Below, piece by piece: positions 1-6,550 of a stretch of 10,604 nt of DNA. Numbering within the stretch: position 1 is the stretch's first letter; each line of letters starts with the position of its first letter. A model generated the notes under the pieces. That model searched no databases. It was not told the origin of the DNA and was given only the letters and a program-made list of their open reading frames with translations. The translations under genes and the position numbers were made by a program. Origin of the DNA: Acidimicrobiia bacterium (GTDB taxonomy: Bacteria; Actinomycetota; Acidimicrobiia; Acidimicrobiales; CATQHL01); NCBI GenBank assembly GCA_021296435.1, contig JAGWAK010000063.1, positions 1-10,604 of the forward strand, read 5' to 3'.

Positions 1-1618
1 CCGTCGCCGAGGTCGATGTCCAGTCCCGGCGGCACGACCGTGGTGTAGCCCTCGATGAGATCCCGGCGGAGGTCCTCCTCGCTGCGTTCGGCCGGGTCGC
101 CGTACCCGCCACCGCCGCCCGTGGCAACCCGCAGGCGGCTGCCCTTGGGGGCGGGGTAGCGATTCACCTTCATCACCGGCGTGGATTCGCCGTCGACGGT
201 TATCACCGCCTCGGTGGTGCTGCCCGGCTCGCCGCCGAACAGCCCCCAGGCGGGGGTGGTGGTGCGCTCGAACCAGGTGGAGAGCGTCACCCCGTCGGCC
301 AGAACCTCGTACTCGCGCTCCACGCCGCAGCCCCCGCGCCAGCGGCCCCGCCCGCCGGAGTCCGGCGAAACGGCGTAGCGGTGCACCCTGATGGGATAAC
401 GCGACTCCAGCACCTCGACGGGAATGTTCTTCAGGTCGCCGCCGCCGTAATTGATCATCCCGTTCGTGCCGTCGCCGCCGGACCAGGCGCCCCAACCCAC
501 CGCCGTTGCCTCGCCGGTGACGAAGTCGTCGCCGGTCTCGGGGTTCTTGCCGACGAAGAGCACGTTCATCGGATCGGCGGGCTGCGCGGCGACCACCGCC
601 TCGGGCATGCTCGGCGCCAAGGCGCTGATGAACAGATCGATCATCATCCCCAGGTGCGGGTAGTAGTACTGGCACGCCGCCGGCTCCCGGGCGTCGAAGA
701 TCGACGCCTCCGCGGAACGTCCCTGCAGTGACCGGCACCTCGGGGTTGATGAGCAGCTTGTAGCCCAGCCGGGCCGCCGCAACCGTCTGGGCGAAGCCGC
801 AGTTCATGCAGCCGGGCGTCTGCGGTGAGGAGCCGTCGAGGTCCAGGAGGATCTCGTCGCCGGAGACGGTCACCGTGGCCTTCACGTACACGGGGCCGCC
901 ACCCGGTCCCCAGCTGTCCATGTGGCCCTCGGTGACGAAGGTGCCGTCGGCAATGGCCGACACGACTTCCCGGTCGAGCCGCTCGCACTGCTCGAACACG
1001 GCGGCGGCGGAGGCCTCGACGGTGGATCGCCCGAACCGGTCCATCAACTCGTCCAACTGGCGCTCACCAGTGCGGCAGGCGGCGATCTGGGCATGCAGGT
1101 CTCCCCAGATGGAGCGCGGCAGGCGGCTGTTGCGGGTGATGAACTGCAGTACGCCCGTCTCGGGGCGCCCCTCCCGGTACAGGTGAGTGGGGCCGAGCCG
1201 GTAACCCTCCTCGTAGATCGAGGTGGCGTCGTTGGTCTGGCTGGGATCCTTGGCGCCGATGTCCATCCAGTGCGCCTTGGTGGCCCCGAACCCCACCAAG
1301 TCGCCCTTGTGGAAGATCGGTGAGAACACGCTCACGTCGTTGAGGTGGCTGCCGACCAGGTAGCTGTCGTTGACCGCGTAAACGTCACCGGGCTTGTAGG
1401 TCTCCAGGCCGCCGAAGTGCTCGGTCGTGGCGTTGATCGCCGCCTCGAGGCTGCCCAGGAAGATGGGCAGGCCCGGCGCCTAGACCCACCGAGCAGTCCT
1501 TCATCTCGTAGATGATCGGCGTGTAGGCCGAGCGGGCCAGGTTGTTGTTCATCTGCGAGGCGATCGAGATGAAGGAGTTGCGGATCACCTCGGTGGTGAC
1601 CGGATCAACCTGTGGCAT
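1..1618 (-). pseudogene. hyuB: HyuB-type hydantoinase/oxoprolinase subunit B, two frameshifts, 3' end cut by window
   Basis: This is the B subunit of the ATP-dependent N-methylhydantoinase / 5-oxoprolinase / acetone carboxylase superfamily, the cytoplasmic partner of HyuA in ATP-driven ring opening. The ATG at 1618 is preceded by AAGGAG (1625-1630) six bases upstream. The N-terminus reads MPQVDPVTTEVIRNSF and runs through MKDCSVGL, typical of HyuB. The frame then breaks near 1481. From about 1479 another frame gives APGLPIFLGSLEAAINA, NDSYLVGSHLNDV and PVTAGTFR. It breaks again near 711, and a third frame runs from 710 to the window edge with EASIFDAREPAAC, GMMIDLFISAL and the C-terminal GGGGGYGDP motif. 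The three segments are about 46, 256 and 236 codons, which nearly fills the family's usual length; only a short tail should lie outside. Residues normally found at both junctions are missing, so short deletions are likelier than single-base slips. Family assignment is firm. Whether the gene is truly broken or misassembled is open. Confidence 0.88.
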
Positions 1619-1630
1619 TAGAGACTCCTT
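1619..1630 (-). promoter_or_regulatory. Ribosome binding site of hyuB
   Basis: AAGGAG at 1625-1630 (minus strand) lies six bases before the ATG at 1618. It is a strong Shine-Dalgarno match and fixes the hyuB start. It sits in the 17-base gap after the upstream ATPase stop codon (1636-1638), so hyuB is initiated independently although it is probably cotranscribed. Confidence 0.7.
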
Positions 1631-1635
1631 GTTCT

Positions 1636-2635
1636 TCAGTCGTTGGGGGGAAGACCGATCTCGACGGGCTGCTCGACGGCTCGCCAGCATCGCACGAGAT
1701 GGCCGGAGGTTGTTTCCCGGAGGGGTTGCGGCTCCTCGCAGCGCTCGACCGCGAACGGGCAGCGCAGTGTCAGGCGGCAGCCCGGCTTTGTGGCCGCCTC
1801 CTCACTGATCTCCCCGACGAGCCGGACCGGTTCGCCGTGGCGCGGCGGATCGTCCAGCTCAGCGGCGTCCAGCAGGCCGCGGGTGTAGGGGTGTCGGGCG
1901 TCGGCATAGACCTGATCTCGCGAGCCGACCTCCACGAACTGACCCAGATACATGACCGCAACCCGGTGCGCCATGGCGTAGACCACCCGGAGATCGTGGG
2001 CGACGAGGAGATAGGCCAGTTCGTTGCGCTCTTGCAGGTCCAGCAGAAGGTTGACGATCTGACCGCGGATGGAGACGTCCAGCGACGAAGTCGGCTCGTC
2101 GAGGAACAGCAGGTCCGGTTCGGGGAGCAGGGAGCGGGCGATGCTGAGGCGCTGGAGCTGCCCGCCGCTGACCTGGGAAGGGCGGCGGTCGACCATCTCG
2201 GGCTCCAGTCCGACGCTCAGCACTGCCTCGACGATGGCCTCGTTCTCCTGCGCACGGGTCCGGGCGCCACGGAGCCGGGTGAACTCGCGCAGGCTCGAGC
2301 GGATAGTCGCCTGCGGGTCGAACGCCGCCAGAGGGTCCTGGAAGACCATCTGCATGTGGCGGCGCTCCGGACGGAAGTGACGCTCCTTGATGTCCAGGAT
2401 CTCGTCGCCGGTCGGTTGCCGACGTGAGCTTCAGCAGCACCCGCCCCACCGTCGTCTTCCCCGAGCCGGACTCGCCGACGATCGCGAACGTCTCGCCCGC
2501 GTGGATCTGGAAGCTGACGCCGTCGACGGCGCGCGAGACGCGCTGTCGCAGCCGGGCGTCGCGGGTGACGTAGTCCTTCACCAGCTCGCGAACCTCGACG
2601 ACCGGTCCACCGGTGGTGCGGGTCTGGGCGTTCAT
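1636..2635 (-). pseudogene. Oligopeptide/dipeptide ABC transporter ATP-binding protein (DppF/OppF type), frameshifted
   Basis: This is the second nucleotide-binding subunit of the ABC importer. The ATG at 2635 overlaps the preceding ATPase stop as ATGA. The first frame holds the N-terminal strand region and Walker A GESGSGKT (residues 54-61), then reads RVLLKLTSA. The frame is lost between about 2433 and 2410. The conserved protein resumes in a second frame as [13 protein letters not shown], followed by the Q-loop MQMVFQDP, signature VSGGQLQR, Walker B LLFLDEP, H-loop VAHD, and the C-terminal Cys-x5-Cys-x6-Cys-x16-Cys motif of the Opp/Dpp family. The second frame has a TGA at 2431-2433, so it cannot simply be read through from upstream. 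Against E. coli DppF as I recall it, the Walker A to Q-loop spacing is about seven residues short, which points to a small out-of-frame deletion. As read, the protein would end without the signature and Walker B. Confidence 0.88.
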
Positions 2636-3654
2636 GCCTTCACGCAAGCCACTTGACGGTCGTCCACAGACCGCAACGCGGGAACGCCGTCGCGGCACTC
2701 TGGGCCGACCATCGGGCACCGGTCGGCGAAGGCGCACTCGCTGAGCTCGCCGACCAGCGTCGGTACCACGCCGCCGATGGCGTACATCCGGCGCTGATCA
2801 ACAGTCCCGAACGCCTTGAGCAGAGCAGCCGTGTAGGGGTTCTTAGGACTCTCGGTGACCGAGGATGTCGGCCCGGACTCCATCACTCGCCCCGCGTACA
2901 TGACCGTCGTGCGCTCGCAATGGCTGCGGGCCACGGCGATGTCGTGGGTGATCAGCAGCAGGGACGCGTCACGCGAGGCCACCTGCTCGACGACCAGCTC
3001 CAGCACCTGCTGCTGGAGCGTGGCGTCTAGGCCGGTGGTCGGCTCGTCCGCGATGAGCAGATCGGGGCGGCAGGACAGAGCCATGGCCAGCGCGGCCCGC
3101 TGCGCCATGCCGCCGGAGTACTGGTGCACGTAGTCCTTGGCACGGCGGCCGGCGTCGGGGATGCCCATCTCCGCCAGCAGATCGACTGCTTGCGTCCAGC
3201 TTTCCTTGCGGCCGGCGTCACCGTGCACCCTGATCACCTCGGCGATCTGCCCTCCCACGGTCAGCACGGGGTTCAGCGAGGCGCGGGGGTTCTGGAACAT
3301 GATCGCCATGCGACCACCCCGGAGGTCCCGCAGGCGGCGCTCCGGGGCGCCGATGAGCTCCTCGCCGTCGAGGCGGATCGAACCGCGGATGACCTCGGCC
3401 CCCTCGGGCAGCAGCCCCAGCACGGCCGCCGCGGTCAGGCTCTTGCCGGACCCGGACTCGCCGACCAGAGCCATCCGCTCGCTGGCGGCGACCTGCAGGT
3501 GGATCCCCTGCAGGGGGATGGATCGCCGCTTGGCCGCCGAACCGAAGCCGACGGTGAGATCAGCCACGTCGAGGACGGGGACGTCCCCACGATCCGGCGC
3601 CGGGGGCGCAGGATGGATCGAAGCGGCGGCTTCGGGCCCGGCGGAGATGCTCAC
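2632..3654 (-). CDS. Oligopeptide/dipeptide ABC transporter ATP-binding protein (DppD/OppD type)
   Basis: This 340-residue protein is one of two ATPases driving a peptide/nickel/opine-type ABC importer at the inner face of the membrane. Visible motifs in order are Walker A GESGSGKS (65-72), Q-loop MFQNP (119-123), signature YSGGMAQR (179-186), Walker B LLIADEP (199-205) and H-loop His237. The C-terminal oligopeptide-transporter extension carries Cys307, Cys313, Cys320 and Cys337. That four-cysteine pattern is reported to bind a [4Fe-4S] cluster in related DppD/OppD proteins. The GTG start at 3654 is chosen because it overlaps the permease stop (GTGA) and has GAGG eight bases upstream. A longer reading to 3789 would run deep into the permease and has no homology. 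The first 25 or so residues are Ala/Pro-rich and look like a linker. The gene is intact, of normal length, and overlaps the next ATPase by 4 bases. Confidence 0.95.
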   Translation of the reverse strand: MSISAGPEAAASIHPAPPAPDRGDVPVLDVADLTVGFGSAAKRRSIPLQGIHLQVAASERMALVGESGSGKSLTAAAVLGLLPEGAEVIRGSIRLDGEELIGAPERRLRDLRGGRMAIMFQNPRASLNPVLTVGGQIAEVIRVHGDAGRKESWTQAVDLLAEMGIPDAGRRAKDYVHQYSGGMAQRAALAMALSCRPDLLIADEPTTGLDATLQQQVLELVVEQVASRDASLLLITHDIAVARSHCERTTVMYAGRVMESGPTSSVTESPKNPYTAALLKAFGTVDQRRMYAIGGVVPTLVGELSECAFADRCPMVGPECRDGVPALRSVDDRQVACVKA

Positions 3655-4670
3655 GTCGTATGCCTCACCCGGTCGGACAGCTGGTTCAGCGTCAGGACGG
3701 CGAACAGGATCGCCAGGCCGGGAAACAGCGCCACCCACCACCGGCCGTAGACCAGTTGCTCGTAGCCGTCGCGCACCATGGCGCCCCATTCCGGTGTGGG
3801 AACCGGCACACCCAGGCCCACGAAACTGAGAGCCGCCAGGATCTGGATGGCCCAGGCCACGTTCACCGAGAACTGCGCCAGGACCACCTGCTTGACGTTG
3901 GGCAGGATGTGACGCAACAGGATCCTCAGCACCGGCTGGCCGGCGCAGCGGGCCGCCAGCACGAAGTCGGCATTGACGATGGGCGCCACGGCGCTGCGGG
4001 TGAGGCGCAGGTATACCGGCACGTTCACGATGGAGATGATGAAGATGAGGATGGGGATGCTGGGGCCGACGGCGGCCACGATGCCGAGCGCCAGCAGCAG
4101 GGTGGGGAAGGCTTGGAACGACTCCGAGATGCGCAGCATCACGGAGTCGAACAGGCCGCCCCCTCGGATGTGCGCGGCGGCAAACACCGACAGCGCCCCG
4201 AGAGGCATGCCCACCACCACGGCCAGCGCGGCTGCGCTGAAGCCCACACCCAAGTCGAGTTGCGCCCCGTGTATCACCCTGGCGAAGATGTCGCGGCCAT
4301 GCTGGTCGGTGCCGAACCAGAGGTCGCCGCCGGGGGCCGCCAGCGACTCACCGACGTTCAGCATGAGCGGATCGCGCGTGAACAGCGGCCCGACGAGGGC
4401 CAGCAGGATGAGGGCCAACATCACCCCCACGGCGGGCCGGATCGCTCGGCGCTGAGAGTCCCAGATAGCAGGGGCCACCAGGATCGCCAGCACGGTCAGG
4501 ACCACACGGAGCGCCCGCCACTCCGGGTCCCACACAAGGGCGGCGAGGAGGACCACCATCATGGCGACAGCCACGAGAACGCGAACCGGTCGCGCACGCG
4601 CCGCAGAAATGACCCGGCCGATTCCATCCGGAGCGGTGCTGCCCGAGGCGCGCGGCGAGACGACGCTCAT
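3651..4670 (-). CDS. ABC transporter permease, DppC/OppC type, with extra N-terminal hydrophobic segments
   Basis: This 339-residue integral membrane permease is the DppC-like half of the importer. It has the diagnostic GTDQHGRD motif (120-127) before the transmembrane domain and the EAA-type coupling loop RCAGQPVLRILLRHILPN, which contacts the ATPases. It ends with the family-typical GLGVPVPTPEWGAM region and a last membrane helix. Family members usually have about 290-300 residues with one N-terminal helix. Here three hydrophobic stretches precede GTDxxGRD, at about 29-47, 54-70 and 79-97, so about 50 extra residues carry two additional possible helices. The ATG at 4670 overlaps the upstream permease stop as ATGA, with GAGG eight bases before it. 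Its stop overlaps the next gene's GTG. Tight coupling predicts coordinated production of the complex. Confidence 0.95.
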   Translation of the reverse strand: MSVVSPRASGSTAPDGIGRVISAARARPVRVLVAVAMMVVLLAALVWDPEWRALRVVLTVLAILVAPAIWDSQRRAIRPAVGVMLALILLALVGPLFTRDPLMLNVGESLAAPGGDLWFGTDQHGRDIFARVIHGAQLDLGVGFSAAALAVVVGMPLGALSVFAAAHIRGGGLFDSVMLRISESFQAFPTLLLALGIVAAVGPSIPILIFIISIVNVPVYLRLTRSAVAPIVNADFVLAARCAGQPVLRILLRHILPNVKQVVLAQFSVNVAWAIQILAALSFVGLGVPVPTPEWGAMVRDGYEQLVYGRWWVALFPGLAILFAVLTLNQLSDRVRHTT

Positions 4671-5674
4671 GTGCGCGTCCTCGGGTCGATGATGAAGTGC
4701 AGGATGTCCATCACCAGGTAGACCAGGATGTAGCTACAGGCGCTGAGCAGCACGGCGGCAAGCACGGGCGCGTAGTCCGAGGCGGCGATGGAGTCGATGG
4801 CGTACTTGCCGATACCAGGCCAGGCGAACACGAACTCCACCAGCACCGTGCCGCCCAGCAGGTAGCCGTACATGAGGGCCACCATCGTGGAGACCGGCAG
4901 CAGCACGTTCGGCAGGGCGTGACGGAGGACGATCGAGCGCTCCGGTACGCCAAGCGCCCGCGCCGAGCGAATGTGGTGCGAGGCCATGGTCTCGCGCATG
5001 AAACCGCGGGTGACCCGCAACAGCGGCCCGCCGGTGGTGATGGCCAGCGTGATGGCCGGCAGGGCGAGCTGCGCCAGCGACGAGCGCAGCGCTCCCCAGT
5101 CGCCCGCGATCACCGAGTCGAGCGTATAGAGCCCCGTGACCTCGGGGGGTACCGTCCCCAGCGTCCGCCCGATGGGCGCGGGCGCGAAGTCCAGGTGGAA
5201 GAAGAAGACCAGGATCAGGATGATCCCCAGCCAGAACTCGGGGATCGACACGCCCAGCCCCGAGGCCACGTTTGCCAGACGGTCCGAGAGCGATCGCCGC
5301 CGCAGGGCAGAGACGATGCCGAAGGGCACCGACCAGCAGATCGACAGGATCGCCGCGGTCGTGGCCAACTCGATGGTGGCCGGCCAGCGGTCGGCGATGT
5401 CGGTCGTCACGGGGTTCTTGGTGCGCCAGCTGTCGCCCAGATCGCCGGTGAAGAGCTGGCGCATGTAGTGGCCGTACTGGTTGATGATCGGCTCGTCGAG
5501 GCCCAGGCGCTCGATGACCGCCTCGACGGTGGACTCGTCCGCCTGCACGCCGACGATCAGGTACGCGGGATTGCCGGGCAGGACCCGAGTGACGAAGAAT
5601 GTGATGAGGGACACCCCGAACAGCGCCACCACAAGGAACACCAGGCGGCGGCCGATGTAGATGGCGAGCGGCAC
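4667..5674 (-). CDS. ABC transporter permease, DppB/OppB type
   Basis: This 335-residue membrane permease is the first gene of the transporter block and the DppB-like partner of the downstream permease. It opens with the usual basic-then-hydrophobic leader YIGRRLVFLVVALFGVSLIT and the conserved FFVTRVLPGNPAYLIVG. The periplasmic region follows, with LGLDEPIINQYGHYM and GDLGDSW. The EAA-type loop region includes RHALPNVLLPV, followed by FAWPGIGKYAIDSI and a final helix ending DPRTRT. About six membrane segments are expected. The start is a GTG at 5674 with GGGAG about eight bases upstream. No in-frame ATG gives a better fit, and the protein aligns from its first residue. It follows the racemase by 56 bases, which include a perfect 15-base palindrome, and overlaps permease C by 4 bases. 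The family imports peptides, nickel, glutathione or modified amino acids, so specificity cannot be inferred from the permease alone. Confidence 0.95.
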   Translation of the reverse strand: MPLAIYIGRRLVFLVVALFGVSLITFFVTRVLPGNPAYLIVGVQADESTVEAVIERLGLDEPIINQYGHYMRQLFTGDLGDSWRTKNPVTTDIADRWPATIELATTAAILSICWSVPFGIVSALRRRSLSDRLANVASGLGVSIPEFWLGIILILVFFFHLDFAPAPIGRTLGTVPPEVTGLYTLDSVIAGDWGALRSSLAQLALPAITLAITTGGPLLRVTRGFMRETMASHHIRSARALGVPERSIVLRHALPNVLLPVSTMVALMYGYLLGGTVLVEFVFAWPGIGKYAIDSIAASDYAPVLAAVLLSACSYILVYLVMDILHFIIDPRTRT

Positions 5675-5685
5675 GTCAGTGCTCC

Positions 5686-5700
5686 CGGAGGAATCCTCCG
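5686..5700. repeat. Perfect 7-bp palindrome before permease B start
   Basis: CGGAGGA and TCCTCCG are perfect inverted arms around one central base, 12-26 bases upstream of the permease GTG on the minus strand. The one-base spacer is too short for a stable RNA hairpin at the centre, but the arms could open to a smaller stem. The left arm in the transcript contains a GGAGG anti-anti-SD-like sequence. It could be a dimeric operator, a translation-modulating element, or chance in GC-rich DNA. Confidence 0.4.
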
Positions 5701-5730
5701 ACCGGGGCGATCGGGTGGTGGGTCACGTAC

Positions 5731-6477
5731 TCAGAACTTCCGCCCCGCGCCGGCCAGCATCTCGGCGTAGCGGACCGGTGTGATCAGAGGATCCAGGACC
5801 GGCACGGGCACCCGCTCGCGCACCGGCTCCAGCAGGCCGGACCAGATCGTGCAGGCGAAGAAGAGCACCGTGGCGTCATGGTCCCGGAAGGCGGCCTCAG
5901 CGGCGTCGCCCGCAGGACCCGCGATCGCCTCCGCCATGCCGCGCCGCACGATGCCCCGTAGCTCCCGGGGGTCCTCGTGAACCAGCCGGTCAACGAGGTC
6001 GGCGGGAGGGTGCGGGCACGGCGCGGAGAACACACCCGCGAAGATCGACTCGCCGGCGTAGGCGTGCACCAGCCGGCGAACCCAGTTGGCGTCCTGCGGC
6101 AGGTTCTCACCCTCGCCGCTCTCGATACGCGGTGCCACGACGCCGAGCCGGCCGAGGGCGCGCCCGGTGGCAATGGCGGCCTCCATGGGGGCGGTCACCG
6201 GGATCGACACCAGTTCCTTGGCGTCAACCAGGCCCGGGTCGGAGGCACAGCCGATCACGACGGCGTCAAAGCCGTCGCGCTCGCCCTGCTCGACGGCCGA
6301 CAGCAACTGGTTCAACAGCAGCGAAGCCGCAGGCAGGAAGGCCGTCTCGGGCACGCCGCTGCCGGCGAGGGAGCGCACCGTCAGCTCGGTGTCGGCGCTG
6401 ACGGCGGGGCGCACCACCTCGTCGACAAGCTGGTCGTAGACGTCCACTCCCAATGGGTTGATCAGCAGAATGCGCAT
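5731..6477 (-). CDS. Asp/Glu/hydantoin racemase family protein
   Basis: This 248-residue cytosolic cofactor-independent racemase belongs to the family that includes hydantoin racemase (HyuE), allantoin racemase and aspartate/glutamate racemases. These enzymes use two cysteines as acid/base pair. Cys77 lies in AVVIGCASDPGL, a very typical first-cysteine motif. The second is most likely Cys209 in VLFFACTIWSGL, which replaces the usual GCxGM-like context. The N-terminus MRILLINP is family-typical. The start at 6477 is supported by GAGGAGG seven bases upstream; the open frame continues to 6666 but that part overlaps hyuA and has no homology. Length is normal to slightly long, with extra sequence around residues 120-160 between the cysteines. 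Its place between hyuA and the transporter suggests it racemises the hydantoinase substrate so that both enantiomers can be used. A maleate isomerase-like or purely Asp/Glu role is less likely. Confidence 0.9.
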   Translation of the reverse strand: MRILLINPLGVDVYDQLVDEVVRPAVSADTELTVRSLAGSGVPETAFLPAASLLLNQLLSAVEQGERDGFDAVVIGCASDPGLVDAKELVSIPVTAPMEAAIATGRALGRLGVVAPRIESGEGENLPQDANWVRRLVHAYAGESIFAGVFSAPCPHPPADLVDRLVHEDPRELRGIVRRGMAEAIAGPAGDAAEAAFRDHDATVLFFACTIWSGLLEPVRERVPVPVLDPLITPVRYAEMLAGAGRKF

Positions 6478-6550
6478 CGTGGTCCCTCCTCGGTTGTCGT
6501 TTCGCTTGTCCGGTCCTCGGCCAGTGATCTTTGCCGGTCTTCGGGACGTC

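Noticed and set aside
1470..1490. TAG in hyuB as a recoded amber codon (for example pyrrolysine)
   Set aside because: The upstream protein is in a different frame from the TAG, so recoding alone would not restore hyuB.
2405..2435. Programmed ribosomal frameshift in the second ATPase
   Set aside because: There is no slippery heptamer or clear downstream structure, residues are missing at the junction, and the same kind of lesion occurs twice in hyuB.
3660..5770. Long plus-strand open frames antisense to the two permeases
   Set aside because: The His/Asp/Gln-rich composition is the reverse of membrane-helix codons; these are shadows of the permeases.
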